Source of the DNA: Methanoculleus caldifontis
Lineage (GTDB): Archaea; Halobacteriota; Methanomicrobia; Methanomicrobiales; Methanoculleaceae
Direction: 5' to 3'
DNA: 64,000 bases
Assembly: GCF_032842345.1 (NCBI RefSeq)
Contig: NZ_WBKO01000001.1
Location: 1,426,001-1,490,000, forward strand
The translations under genes and the position numbers were made by a program. The notes under the pieces were generated by a model, which did not search any database, was not told the DNA's origin, and saw nothing but the letters and a program-made list of their open reading frames with translations. Position 1 is the first letter of the stretch, and every line of letters begins with the position of its first letter. Of this stretch, positions 1 to 8,106 are shown piece after piece.

Positions 1-314
1 TCGTGGATCTCGTCGGGGTGGATGAGGTGTGGGGTGCAGACCGACCTGATCCTCTCCATCTGGACGAGCGGCATGCACCCGGTCACGTAGAGGTCCCGGT
101 CCGCGAAGACCGCAAGGCGCCGGAGCATCTTCCTCTCCGTCGCATCGATCACCGTGCAGGTGTTGACGATCACGGCCTCCGCGTCGTCCGGCCCGGTCAG
201 CGTGCAGCCGAGACCTTCCAGTATCGCTTCGAGCCTCCGGGTATCGGCGTGATTGTAGGTGCAGCCGTAACTCTCGATGTAGATCGCTCTTCCCCGCAGG
301 TCTTCAAGGGTCAT
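1..314 (-). CDS. tRNA methylthiotransferase (MiaB/CDKAL1-like), N-terminal part, cut by the window edge
   Basis: The reverse strand encodes 104 residues from an ATG at 314 and runs off the left edge. The visible part is the N-terminal UPF0004 domain of radical-SAM methylthiotransferases: ESYGCTYNHAD, then VNTCTV, then VTGCMP, supplying the three cysteines that hold the auxiliary [4Fe-4S] cluster. The radical-SAM CxxxCxxC motif and TRAM domain would lie outside the window. In archaea this family makes 2-methylthio-N6-threonylcarbamoyladenosine at tRNA position 37 (the e-MtaB/CDKAL1 branch); that branch is inferred from taxon, not proven by the fragment. It is transcribed divergently from nadX. 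Confidence 0.85.
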   Translation of the reverse strand, partial: MTLEDLRGRAIYIESYGCTYNHADTRRLEAILEGLGCTLTGPDDAEAVIVNTCTVIDATERKMLRRLAVFADRDLYVTGCMPLVQMERIRSVCTPHLIHPDEIH

Positions 315-426
315 GATGATCGACTCCCCGCGCGCGGCGGACGGCCGGCCCGGCCTTCCGACGGTCCGGTCCCCTCGCTCGCGGAAGGATGTTTTATCTC
401 TCTCCCGGCCGGTTTTGTGCGGAGCA

Positions 427-436
427 CAATACTTAA
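427..436 (+). promoter_or_regulatory. TATA-like box upstream of nadX
   Basis: An AT-rich stretch (CAATACTTAA) in otherwise GC-rich DNA ends 27 bases before the nadX ATG at 464. That distance is right for an archaeal TATA box driving a transcript with almost no leader. Confidence 0.4.
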
Positions 437-463
437 CCGCTGATATTACAACTTCTCTATTCA

Positions 464-1222
464 ATGATTAAAATAGGGTTGCTGGGATGCGGCAACGTCG
501 GGCATATTATCGCTGCGCACGCCGAGAGCATCCAGATTGTTGCGGTCTTCGATATCATCCCCGGCCGGGCGGCGGAGCTCGCGGCGCTCTGCCGTGCCCG
601 GCCCTATACGGACTTCGACGCCTTCATGCGGGAGGACTTCTCGATCGTCGTGGAAGCCGCCTCCGTCGATGCCGTCCGGCGCTACGGAGAGGCGGTTCTC
701 CGGGCAGGCCGGGATATCGTCGTCCTCTCCGGGGGAGCACTCGCGGACGAGGAGTTCCGCGAGCACCTCGTCGACGTGGCACGCGAGGCCGGAAAGAAGA
801 TCCGGATCCCGAGCGGCGCCATCGTCGGGCTCGACAACCTCAAGATCGGCCAGGTCTCGCCGCCGACAAAACTGCTTCTGCGGACGACGAAGCCCCCGGC
901 CTCGCTCGGCCTCCCCGTCACGGAGCGGATGGAGATATTTAAGGGGCTGGCGCACGATTGTATAAAGCAATACCCGAAGAACATCAACGTCGCTGTAGCG
1001 CTGGGACTCGCTGCCGGCAGGGACGCCGACGTGGAGCTCTGGGTCGACCCTGCAGCGGAGAGGAACGTCCACGAGATCTTCGTCGAGGGCGACTTCGGAG
1101 ACATCTACGTCCGGGTCAGGAATGTCCCGAGCCCGGACAACCCTGCGACGAGTTATATGGCAGCCCTCTCGATCCTGACGCTCTTGAAGAACCTCGAGAA
1201 CCCTCTGGTGGTGGGGACATAG
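464..1222 (+). CDS. nadX: L-aspartate dehydrogenase
   Basis: This 252-residue protein oxidises L-aspartate to iminoaspartate with NAD(P), the first step of de novo NAD synthesis, replacing the oxygen-dependent aspartate oxidase NadB. The N-terminus has a Rossmann nucleotide-binding turn (LGCGNVGH, about residues 7-14). The central SGGALAD and SGAIVGLDNL segments and the NVAVALGLAAG stretch are typical of the NadX family. The length is normal. The stop at 1220-1222 is two bases before the nadA start, and nadC overlaps nadA, so the three genes form one NAD operon. Confidence 0.93.
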   Translation: MIKIGLLGCGNVGHIIAAHAESIQIVAVFDIIPGRAAELAALCRARPYTDFDAFMREDFSIVVEAASVDAVRRYGEAVLRAGRDIVVLSGGALADEEFREHLVDVAREAGKKIRIPSGAIVGLDNLKIGQVSPPTKLLLRTTKPPASLGLPVTERMEIFKGLAHDCIKQYPKNINVAVALGLAAGRDADVELWVDPAAERNVHEIFVEGDFGDIYVRVRNVPSPDNPATSYMAALSILTLLKNLENPLVVGT

Positions 1223-1224
1223 CA

Positions 1225-2121
1225 ATGGACCAGGAGATTCGTGCGCTCAAAGCCGAAAAGAACGCCGTCGTCATGGCGCATAACTACCAGCCTCCCGAGA
1301 TCCAGGCGCTCGCCGACGTCGTGGGCGACAGCCTCGAACTCGCGGTGAAGGCGAAAGAGAGCCGGGCGGACCTGATCGTCGTCTGCGGCGTCCGGTTCAT
1401 GGCCGAGACGGCGAAGATCCTCAACCCGGAGCGGAAGGTGGTCATCCCGGTAAAGGACGCGGGCTGCCCCCTTGCCGACTTCCTGACCCCCGACCTGATC
1501 AGAGAGGCGCGGGGGCGGCACCCCGATGCGGCCGTTGTGGTCTACATCAACAGCACGGCGGAGAGCAAGGCGCTTGCCGACATCACCTGCACCTCCGCAA
1601 ACGCGGTCAGGGTCGTCGCGTCGCTCCCAAACGATACGATCCTCTTCGGGCCCGACGCGAACCTCGCTGCATACGTCCAGCGGCAACTCCCCAAAAAGAC
1701 TATCATCCCTCTGCCGCCCGGCGGCCACTGCTACGTCCACGCCGGGTTCACCCTTGCCGACGTCGAGTCAGCCAGAACGATGGGCGGCAGGATCGTCTGC
1801 CACCCCGAGTGCCCGCCCGAGGTCCAGGCAGAGGCCGATCTCATAGCCTCCACGGGTGGCATGGTCCGCGGGGCCGCCGCCGGCGGAGACGAGCCCTGGT
1901 CGGTCTTCACCGAGCGGGACATGGTCTCCCGTCTCCGGACCCTCTACCCCGGAAGGGTCTTTTACGAGAAACCCGAGGCTATCTGTGCCGATATGAAGAA
2001 GATCTCCCTCGCCGACCTCCGGCGGGCGCTTGAGTCCGGGGAGCACGAGGTCGTCCTCCCCACCGAAGTCATGGACCGGGCACGGCAGGCGATCGAGCGG
2101 ATGATCGCCGTCGGGGCGTGA
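1225..2121 (+). CDS. nadA: quinolinate synthase A
   Basis: The 298-residue enzyme condenses iminoaspartate with dihydroxyacetone phosphate to quinolinate using a [4Fe-4S] cluster. The open frame extends upstream into nadX, but the ATG at 1225, two bases after the nadX stop, gives the standard NadA N-terminus (AVVMAHNYQPPEIQ). Conserved segments include VVGDSLELA, VCGVRFMAETAKIL, the CTSANAV cysteine region, GPDANLAAYV and HPECPPEV; the three cluster cysteines fall in the VCGVRFMAE, CHPECPP and EAICADMKK regions. The final bases overlap the start of nadC (GTGA). Confidence 0.95.
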   Translation: MDQEIRALKAEKNAVVMAHNYQPPEIQALADVVGDSLELAVKAKESRADLIVVCGVRFMAETAKILNPERKVVIPVKDAGCPLADFLTPDLIREARGRHPDAAVVVYINSTAESKALADITCTSANAVRVVASLPNDTILFGPDANLAAYVQRQLPKKTIIPLPPGGHCYVHAGFTLADVESARTMGGRIVCHPECPPEVQAEADLIASTGGMVRGAAAGGDEPWSVFTERDMVSRLRTLYPGRVFYEKPEAICADMKKISLADLRRALESGEHEVVLPTEVMDRARQAIERMIAVGA

Positions 2122-2981
2122 GCGGCATGATCCCGATAGAAGACCTGCTCCGGTTCATCCGTGAAGACGCACCGTGGGGCGACGTCACCTCCGAGACGGT
2201 CGTCCCCGATATCGCCTGCCGGGCGGTGGTCCGGGCGAAGGACCGGGGAATCGTCGCCGGCCTTGAAGAGGCGCGAAGGCTCTTTGAGCACTTCGGGGTC
2301 ACGGTCCGCGAGCATACCGTCGACGGCAGGAAGGTCGCGCCGGGTGAGATCCTCCTCGAACTCGACGGGCCGGCGAGGGCGGTCCTCCTCGTCGAGCGGA
2401 CGGCGCTCAATATCGTCGGGCGGATGAGCGGGATCGCGACCCGGACCCGGGAGGCGGTCGATGCCGTCCGTGCGGTCTCGCCGCGGGTCCGGGTCGCCGC
2501 CACCCGGAAAACTGTACCGGGGCTCAGGATGCTCGACAAGAAGGCGGTGGTGCTCGGCGGGGGCGATCCGCACCGCTACTCTCTCTCGGACATGGTCCTG
2601 ATCAAGGACAACCATCTCGCCCTGGTGCCCCTCCCGGAGGCCGTCCGGCGGGCGAAGAGCGAGAGCCTCTACCGGACGGTCGAGGTGGAGGTCGAGACCG
2701 TCGAGGAGGCGGTCATTGCCGCCGGTGCCGGGGCCGATATCGTCCTGCTCGACAACATGACGGCAGACGCGGTCCGTGAGGCTGTCCGGGTGCTCACCGA
2801 CCGGGGCCTCCGGGAACGGGTGGCGCTCGAGGTCTCCGGGGGCGTCGCCGCCGCCGACCTTGCCGGGTACGCCGTAACCGGGATCGATATCATCAGCATG
2901 GGCGCGCTCACCCATACCGTCAGGAACTTCGACGTGAGCCTGGATATTCTAAAAGGGGCAGGGACGGTCCGGATTCCGTGA
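2118..2981 (+). CDS. nadC: nicotinate-nucleotide pyrophosphorylase (carboxylating)
   Basis: This is quinolinate phosphoribosyltransferase, which converts quinolinate and PRPP to nicotinate mononucleotide and CO2. It is the last gene of the nadX-nadA-nadC operon. Diagnostic segments are EDAPWGDVTSE at the N-terminus, RTALNIVGRMSGIAT, ATRKTVPGLRMLDKKAV, VLIKDNHLAL and LDNMTADAV, followed by the EVSGGV and GIDIISMGALTH barrel strands. The length of 287 residues is normal. The start may be the GTG at 2118, which overlaps the nadA stop, or the ATG at 2127; the difference is three residues. Confidence 0.95.
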   Translation: MSGMIPIEDLLRFIREDAPWGDVTSETVVPDIACRAVVRAKDRGIVAGLEEARRLFEHFGVTVREHTVDGRKVAPGEILLELDGPARAVLLVERTALNIVGRMSGIATRTREAVDAVRAVSPRVRVAATRKTVPGLRMLDKKAVVLGGGDPHRYSLSDMVLIKDNHLALVPLPEAVRRAKSESLYRTVEVEVETVEEAVIAAGAGADIVLLDNMTADAVREAVRVLTDRGLRERVALEVSGGVAAADLAGYAVTGIDIISMGALTHTVRNFDVSLDILKGAGTVRIP

Positions 2982-3005
2982 CCGCCGCCGGGAGACGGGC
3001 GGGGA

Positions 3006-3431
3006 TCAGGAGATCTCCGGCGTCTCCTCCATCGTGAGTTCGTCGAGAAACGGCATGACCCCTTTGACGTAGGGCACGGAGTTTCCTTCCCGCATCGTGA
3101 TCTCCCCGTAGGCAACGATCTCCACGACCAGCGGGAGTTCGTCCAGGCGGCGGGTGAAGAGGGGGTCCGACTCGGCGGCGAACTGGAGGAACGCCTCCAG
3201 CCTGATGAACGGGCGTTCGAGGTCCGGGACATCCTCGTACTCCTGCAGGTCTTTTCGGAGCGTGGAGTCCCGGGCCAGATCTTCCTCGAAGTAGAGAAAG
3301 ACCTGGAAGTTGTGGCGTTTTCCGAGCGTATTCAGATCCCTGATGTCGATCTTCGCCCCCGGGGCGATACCAAGACGTTCCAGGTCCGGGGGAAACGCCG
3401 TACCCTCCGGTGTGCCGGTCGGACTCTCCAT
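3006..3431 (-). CDS. conserved hypothetical protein, 141 aa
   Basis: The function is not recognised. The open frame runs far upstream across the antisense of the HEAT-repeat gene, but the ATG at 3431 in the divergent intergenic region gives a sensible protein. It is acidic and soluble, without a signal peptide or membrane segment. Repeated phrases such as FLYFEEDLARDSTL and FLQFAAESDPLFTRRL suggest a mixed alpha/beta fold, and MREGNSVPYVKGVMPFLDEL forms the C-terminus. It converges on nadC with 24 bases between stops. Codon use resembles neighbouring genes, so it is probably a real gene. Confidence 0.6.
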   Translation of the reverse strand: MESPTGTPEGTAFPPDLERLGIAPGAKIDIRDLNTLGKRHNFQVFLYFEEDLARDSTLRKDLQEYEDVPDLERPFIRLEAFLQFAAESDPLFTRRLDELPLVVEIVAYGEITMREGNSVPYVKGVMPFLDELTMEETPEIS

Positions 3432-3490
3432 ACTATGGTGATGGCCGGGAAAGTAGAAAAATGCACCTCCCTGCCGGGGCGCCGGGCCGG

Positions 3491-3506
3491 GCAAAACCTT
3501 ATACTC
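3491..3506 (+). promoter_or_regulatory. TATA-like box for the HEAT-repeat gene
   Basis: The sequence ACCTTATACT lies about 35 bases before the ATG at 3537 in the 105-base divergent spacer. A short leader would hold the GGAGGT ribosome site just before the start. Confidence 0.4.
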
Positions 3507-3536
3507 CGGCGGCCCAAGATGGGCCGGAGGTAGCCT

Positions 3537-4079
3537 ATGGCAGGGAGGGATTCGTCGATACCGGGAGACGAGACCGGCGGCCCCGGCAGGGAGACGAGGC
3601 TTCATCGTTACCTCGCCATGCTGGAGTCCGGAGACCTCAACGACCGCTGGCGGGCCGCGGAAGCCCTCGGTGAGATGGGCGACCGGCGTGCGGTGCAGCC
3701 CCTGATCCGGGCGCTGGACGACGAGTTCGTCGACGTGCGGTGGAAGGCGGCGAAAGCCCTCGGCCTCCTCAACGACCGCGAATCCGTGCTCCCGCTGATA
3801 CGGGGCCTGGAGGATAGGAGTCCCTGGGCCAGGGCGGGGTCGGCATGGGCGCTCGGCAAAATCGGCGATCCCCGGGCGGTCGAACCGCTGATCCGGGTGC
3901 TCGGCGATGAAAAACCCCGTGTCCGGATCACGGCGGCCCGGGCGCTCGGCCGGATCGGCAACCCGCGGGCCCGGGAACCCCTGGCCCGCCTCCTCGGCGA
4001 CGCAGACCGCGATGTCAGGGTTGCCGCCCGGGAGGCCCTCGACGACATCCCGACCGAGCGGGAGATCCCGAGTGTCTGA
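3537..4079 (+). CDS. HEAT-repeat protein (PBS-lyase type)
   Basis: A 180-residue protein made almost entirely of about five 31-residue HEAT-like helical repeats. The recurring signature is RWRAAEALGEMGDRRAV, RWKAAKALGLLNDRESV, RAGSAWALGKIGDPRAV, RITAARALGRIGNPRA, then RVAAREALDDI. Such repeats build a solenoid used for protein-protein contacts. In archaea many stand alone, and no enzymatic role can be read from this one. A GGAGGT ribosome site precedes the ATG. It is single and divergent from the hypothetical gene at 3006-3431. Confidence 0.85.
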   Translation: MAGRDSSIPGDETGGPGRETRLHRYLAMLESGDLNDRWRAAEALGEMGDRRAVQPLIRALDDEFVDVRWKAAKALGLLNDRESVLPLIRGLEDRSPWARAGSAWALGKIGDPRAVEPLIRVLGDEKPRVRITAARALGRIGNPRAREPLARLLGDADRDVRVAAREALDDIPTEREIPSV

Positions 4080-4200
4080 CGGGCAGCCGCCCGGGGTTTG
4101 AGCAGATCCCTGGTGCTGGATGCCGGTAGTGGCGTCTCCGTTTCGCATGTGTTTATAACATAGTAACGACCTCTCTTATCTGGCCGATTATTACGATCAG

Positions 4201-4210
4201 TTTATATACT
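4201..4210 (+). promoter_or_regulatory. TATA box for the deaminase / acetolactate decarboxylase pair
   Basis: TTTATATACT ends 26 bases before the ATG at 4237, a classic archaeal TATA position for a nearly leaderless transcript. A second AT-rich stretch (TGTTTATAAC, about 4149-4158) lies further upstream. Confidence 0.55.
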
Positions 4211-4236
4211 CATTCTGGTGTCCGGGGGTACGTCAT

Positions 4237-4671
4237 ATGGATCTCTTCATGAAATGTGCAATTGAGGAAGCAGAGGCGGGGCTGCAGGAAGGCGGGATTC
4301 CCATCGGTTCGGTGCTGGTGCGTAACGGCCGGATCGTCGGGCGGGGGAGAAACCGCCGGGTCCAGTGCAACGATCCCATCCTCCACGCTGAGATTGACTG
4401 TCTGAGAAACGCAGGGAGGATCGGCTCATACGCCGGCTGTACGCTCTACTCGACGCTGATGCCCTGCTACCTCTGTGCGGGAGCGATCGTCCAGTTCGGG
4501 ATCGGCAAAGTCGTGGCGGGAGAGTCGACAAACTTTTCCGGGGCACGAGAGTTTCTCGAGTCCCACGGCGTCGAGGTCCTCGACCTGGATCTCGATGTCT
4601 GCAAGGCGATGATGGGGACGTTCATCGAGAAGCATCCCGAGCTCTGGTATGAGGATATCGGAGATCTGTGA
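4237..4671 (+). CDS. cytosine deaminase, yeast Fcy1-like fold
   Basis: This 144-residue zinc deaminase has the cytidine-deaminase-fold signature: HAE (zinc ligand H50, catalytic E52) and PCYLC (zinc ligands C77 and C80). The C-terminal half matches fungal cytosine deaminase closely, including the GESTNFSGAREFL segment and the terminal HPELWYEDIGDL, where yeast Fcy1 has a similar WFEDIG ending. The likely reaction is cytosine to uracil (pyrimidine salvage); guanine or tRNA deamination is less likely because of that C-terminus. The next gene starts nine bases after its stop, so the two are probably co-transcribed. Confidence 0.8.
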   Translation: MDLFMKCAIEEAEAGLQEGGIPIGSVLVRNGRIVGRGRNRRVQCNDPILHAEIDCLRNAGRIGSYAGCTLYSTLMPCYLCAGAIVQFGIGKVVAGESTNFSGAREFLESHGVEVLDLDLDVCKAMMGTFIEKHPELWYEDIGDL

Positions 4672-4680
4672 GGAGGAACT

Positions 4681-5508
4681 ATGGCTGAAAGTCCGGTGCT
4701 TCGCTACGCCGCCGTTGCGGTCGTCTTCCTCCTCATCGGAGCCGGGATAGCCCTTGCGGCCGCACCCCGGTCCGCCGGGTCCGGTGATGACGCCGGGGCC
4801 GACCGGGATACGCTCTTCCAGGTCTCGACGATCGATGCGCTCCTGCAGGGCATGTACGACGGCAGCCTGACGTTCGATGAACTTGCAACGTACGGGGATC
4901 TCGGGATCGGGTGCGGCGACCGGCTGGACGGGGAGCTCGTCGGCGTCGACGGGGAATGGTACCTGATCCGGACCGACGGCCGGGCCTACCCGGTCACCGG
5001 GAGCGCGACGACGCCGTTTGCGGCCGCGACCTTCTTTGACCCGGACCTCACGATCACGGTCGGGGAGCCGACCAACCTGACCGGGTTCGGGCGCCACCTG
5101 GAGGCAGAGCTCCCGTCCAGGAACCTCTTTTACGCGATCCGGATGGATGGCACCTTCCCCAGGGTCGTGACCCGGAGCGTGCCCGTCCAGGAGAAGCCTT
5201 ACCCGCGGCTCGCCGACGTGACGGCAAACCAGACGGTCTTCACGTTCGAGAACGTCACCGGGACCGTCGTCGGGTTCTGGGCCCCTGAACTGGTGAAGGG
5301 GATCAACGTGCCTGGCTACCATCTCCACTTCATCACGAGAGACCGCACCGCCGGCGGGCATCTGCTCGATATGACGGTGCCTGAAGACAGCGTCGTGCAG
5401 ATCGACGTCACGACGAACTTCACCATGGTCCTCCCTGGGGCCGGCGACTTCTGGACGGTCGACCTATCAGACGATCTCTCAGACGACCTCGAGCGGGTTG
5501 AGAAATAG
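4681..5508 (+). CDS. alpha-acetolactate decarboxylase with N-terminal membrane anchor
   Basis: Residues about 8-28 form a hydrophobic anchor or signal (AAVAVVFLLIGAGIALAAA); the rest matches acetolactate decarboxylase (BudA/AlsD), which turns acetolactate into acetoin. Family landmarks are QGMYDGSLTFDEL, GVDGEWYLI, TTPFAAATFF and the zinc motif HLHFITRDRTAGGH. Its histidines (214, 216, 227) have the same spacing as the three zinc ligands of the Bacillus/Brevibacillus enzyme. The protein should act outside the membrane, which is odd for an enzyme whose substrate is a cytoplasmic valine-pathway intermediate. A GAGGAGG ribosome site spans the short gap from the deaminase gene. Confidence 0.85.
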   Translation: MAESPVLRYAAVAVVFLLIGAGIALAAAPRSAGSGDDAGADRDTLFQVSTIDALLQGMYDGSLTFDELATYGDLGIGCGDRLDGELVGVDGEWYLIRTDGRAYPVTGSATTPFAAATFFDPDLTITVGEPTNLTGFGRHLEAELPSRNLFYAIRMDGTFPRVVTRSVPVQEKPYPRLADVTANQTVFTFENVTGTVVGFWAPELVKGINVPGYHLHFITRDRTAGGHLLDMTVPEDSVVQIDVTTNFTMVLPGAGDFWTVDLSDDLSDDLERVEK

Positions 5509-5545
5509 TCCCTGCCCGTCAGTGAGGCGCTCCCGCTCCCCCTGC

Positions 5546-5551
5546 TTTTTT
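5546..5551 (+). terminator. T-run, possible archaeal terminator
   Basis: Six T residues follow a C-rich stretch 38 bases after the acetolactate decarboxylase stop, in the 135-base convergent spacer before the uspA-like gene. Oligo-T tracts end transcription in archaea. No strong hairpin is visible. Confidence 0.35.
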
Positions 5552-5643
5552 CCCCTCGTATAAAGACCGCGCCGCCCGGCACGTTCTCCCTGGAACGGGA
5601 AGAGACGGAACGCGGGGTGCCCCTGCCGGAAAAAAGTAGATGG

Positions 5644-6102
5644 TTACCGGACGATCAGCAGCGGCGGCCTGACCGCGCCGCCGATCCCCTCGATCAGGGC
5701 GCTGAGCCGGGTCTTCCCGCTCCTGCCGAAAGCGCCCATGACGACCAGCCCGTAGCCGTTGGAGTTCGCCTCTTTGAGCACCTCATCCCTGGCGTTGCCT
5801 TCCACGACCTTCGCGGAGGCCCGGACCCTCTCTCCCGCTGCGCGGGAGATGATGTGGCTCTGATCGTCCTGAATGCTCTTACGCATATCGGCCCAGATCC
5901 GGCCTTCGTAGTCCTTCAACTGGGCACAGATACCGCTCTGGGCGCAGAAGTTGAACGCCAGCGCCTTGGCCTCCGCGATATCCAGCACCGAGAAGAGGAC
6001 TATCTCGGCGTTCTTCCGCTTTGCCAGTTCAATCGCGTGGAAAGCCGCTTTCTGGCTCCACTTCGAACCATCGATGAGCACGAGAATCTTCATGTCACTC
6101 AC
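5644..6102 (-). CDS. universal stress protein (UspA family)
   Basis: A 152-residue single-domain UspA protein. The N-terminus MKILVLIDGSKWSQKAAFHA and the C-terminal VVMGAFGRSGKTRLSALIEGI are the standard first strand and the G-x2-G-x9-G(S/T) nucleotide-binding loop (here GAFGRSGKTRLSA), so ATP binding is plausible. The GTG at 6102 overlaps the stop of the upstream permease (GTGA); an ATG at 6093 would remove three residues. It is the last gene of a USP-permease-USP operon, implying it senses or tunes the transporter. Confidence 0.88.
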   Translation of the reverse strand: MSDMKILVLIDGSKWSQKAAFHAIELAKRKNAEIVLFSVLDIAEAKALAFNFCAQSGICAQLKDYEGRIWADMRKSIQDDQSHIISRAAGERVRASAKVVEGNARDEVLKEANSNGYGLVVMGAFGRSGKTRLSALIEGIGGAVRPPLLIVR

Positions 6103-7421
6103 ACCGCAAATTTCAGCCAGAGCATAACGAATCCTACTGCCACCGTCACGAAGAGGACCAGCATCCCGACCTTCAGGAACTCGATGAAGGAGATGTTGAT
6201 CCCCTCACGCTCGGCGATACCGATGACGACCACGTTTGCCGACGCCCCGATGGCGGTCCCGTTTCCGCCGAGGCACGCACCGAGGGCGAGCGACCACCAG
6301 AGCGGGTAGACGTCCATCGTCGTTCCCATGTCGTGGATGAGCGGGATCATCGCCGCGGTCAGGGGGATGTTGTCCACGATCGCCGAGGCGATAGCTGCAA
6401 ACCAGGCCACGATGAACATCGCCTCGCCGGTCGAGTCGACGTTCTCGACCATCACCGAGGCGATGCTCGAGATGATCCCGGTCTCGACGAGGGCGCCGAC
6501 GATGACGAAGAGCCCGCCGAAGAAGAAGAGGGCCGGCCACTCGATCTTCTCGAATATCTCCTCCGGCGACTGCCGGCTCCAGAAGAGGATGATCGCCGCC
6601 CCGATCAGGGCCACCTCCGCAGGTTCAAGCCCCATCGCCGGATCGACGAACGGCAGGACGACGTGCAGGAACTCGCCGATCCTGTCGTGGATGAAGAAGA
6701 GGAAGACCACGAAGGCGATGACGGCCACCGACTTGTTGAAGAGCGACCGATCGACGATCGCCGCCCGCTCGTCGAGGCCGTCGAGCGTCCGGACCATCTC
6801 TTTCCGCTCGTCGGGGCTCACCCTCATCGAGCGCCCGTAGATGACGTACATCATCAGGAGGAGGATCACCATGTTGACGATCATGATGGGGCCGAGGTGG
6901 ATCAGGAACTCGTTGAAGGTCAGTCCCGCCGACGACGCGATCATGATGTTCGGCGGGTCGCCGATGAGCGTCGCGGCCCCGCCGACGTTGGAGGCGAAGA
7001 TCTCCGTGACCAGGAACGGGATCGGGTTGAGGTTCATCACCCTCGCGACGTAGAGGAGCATCGGCGTGAGGAGAAGGACGGTGGTGACGTTGTCGAGGAA
7101 CGCGCTCACCACCGCGGTCACGAGCGCAAAGAGGACAAGCACGCGGATGGGACTCCCTCTCGCGAGTTTCGTCGTCTTTATCGCGATGAACTCGAAGAGA
7201 CCGCTCCCGCGGGCGGTGTTGACGATGATCATCATCCCGAGAAGTAAGAAGATCGTCCCGAAATCCACATGTTCGAGAAGCGATTCCCACGGGACGATCC
7301 CGAGGAAGACGACGATCGCCCCCCCGAGCATGGCGGCAACCGCCCGATGGATCCTCTCATCGATGATGAGCGCATAGGTGAAGAGAAAGACCGCTACGGC
7401 GATCAGTGCAAGTGCTTCCAT
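6099..7421 (-). CDS. SLC13/ArsB/NhaD-type ion transporter
   Basis: A 440-residue integral membrane protein with roughly eleven to twelve hydrophobic segments and no soluble domain. It belongs to the ion transporter superfamily (CitM/ArsB/NhaD/DASS). Diagnostic segments are FLDNVTTVLLLTPM, the GGAATLIGDPPNIMIASSAG loop and, in the second half, IVDNIPLTAAMIPL with GGNGTAIGASANVV; these form the two inverted-repeat substrate sites. Substrate cannot be assigned: arsenite, Na+/H+ or dicarboxylate are all possible. It lies between two universal stress genes, 10 bases after one and overlapping the other. Confidence 0.85.
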   Translation of the reverse strand: MEALALIAVAVFLFTYALIIDERIHRAVAAMLGGAIVVFLGIVPWESLLEHVDFGTIFLLLGMMIIVNTARGSGLFEFIAIKTTKLARGSPIRVLVLFALVTAVVSAFLDNVTTVLLLTPMLLYVARVMNLNPIPFLVTEIFASNVGGAATLIGDPPNIMIASSAGLTFNEFLIHLGPIMIVNMVILLLMMYVIYGRSMRVSPDERKEMVRTLDGLDERAAIVDRSLFNKSVAVIAFVVFLFFIHDRIGEFLHVVLPFVDPAMGLEPAEVALIGAAIILFWSRQSPEEIFEKIEWPALFFFGGLFVIVGALVETGIISSIASVMVENVDSTGEAMFIVAWFAAIASAIVDNIPLTAAMIPLIHDMGTTMDVYPLWWSLALGACLGGNGTAIGASANVVVIGIAEREGINISFIEFLKVGMLVLFVTVAVGFVMLWLKFAV

Positions 7422-7431
7422 TCAGGCACCG

Positions 7432-7974
7432 TCAGTAGATGAGCGCAGGCGTCTCAACCTGCTGGCAGATGCGCAGGACGACCGGGCTGATGGAGTCGCT
7501 GGTCGCTTCACCGTCGGCATAGCACCGGCAGAGCGCCACCATGTCGTGGTTCTTTGCCATGCGGATGACGTCGTCGCCCTTATGCCCGACAAAGATCCGC
7601 GTCCGGGTCGAGAATCCGTGCTCTTCGAGCCTTGCCGCCGTCTTATCGAGGATATTCCTGCCAGTCTCTTCCTTCCTGGCCCGGAACTCTTCCGCGGCTG
7701 CCTGGTCGAGTGCCTGCTCGAGGATCGCGACCACCGTGGCATCGGTGATATAGGCGAGCGAGATGGTGGCATTGTAGGCAGAGAGCACGTCCATGGCTTC
7801 GTCGGTGAGATCATGGACGAAGAGGTCGAGCGGCATCAGGATAGACCGGACCTCCGGGACGAGCGTCTCCTCGTCGGTCAGCAGAAACTCGCTGTAGTCC
7901 TTGAGGACCGCATCGTAGCGCCTCCCGACGATGTCTTTGAACTTTCGCTGAATCAAGGAAGAAGAGTATCCCAT
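7432..7974 (-). CDS. universal stress protein-like, 180 aa
   Basis: First gene of the USP-permease-USP operon. The strand VRSILMPLDLFVHDLTDEAMDVLSAYNATISLAYITD resembles the UspA core but is preceded by about 45 extra residues rich in charged helix (MGYSSSLIQRKFKDIVGRR). The nucleotide-binding glycine loop near the C-terminus is degenerate (LCRCYADGEATSDSISPVVLRI), so it may not bind ATP. The SISPVVLRICQQVETPALIY ending matches the usual USP C-terminus. A regulatory partner of the permease is the simplest guess. Confidence 0.72.
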   Translation of the reverse strand: MGYSSSLIQRKFKDIVGRRYDAVLKDYSEFLLTDEETLVPEVRSILMPLDLFVHDLTDEAMDVLSAYNATISLAYITDATVVAILEQALDQAAAEEFRARKEETGRNILDKTAARLEEHGFSTRTRIFVGHKGDDVIRMAKNHDMVALCRCYADGEATSDSISPVVLRICQQVETPALIY

Positions 7975-7980
7975 CGCAGA

Positions 7981-8018
7981 TCACTCCTAGGTTTTCCGGA
8001 ACAGTCGTTTAATACTTT
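7981..8018 (-). promoter_or_regulatory. promoter and ribosome site of the USP-permease-USP operon
   Basis: On the reverse strand a TATA-like AGTATTAAA (8009-8017) is followed about 20 bases later by AGGAGTGA (7981-7988), a strong Shine-Dalgarno six bases before the ATG at 7974. Confidence 0.5.
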
Positions 8019-8106
8019 TGCTCTGCCGGGCCGGCAGGGCTCTTCCTGCCCTGCCGGGAGAAGGGGAGTGGAGATCGCGGCAGGAGAGGGACAACGGGGC
8101 TTGCAG

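Noticed and set aside
461-1225. 254-codon minus-strand frame over nadX
   Set aside because: It mirrors nadX almost exactly; in high-GC DNA the opposite frame stays open. The plus-strand NadX match is clear.
6333-7247. 304-codon plus-strand frame antisense to the permease
   Set aside because: Composed mostly of D, E, R and H, the usual complement of membrane-protein codons.
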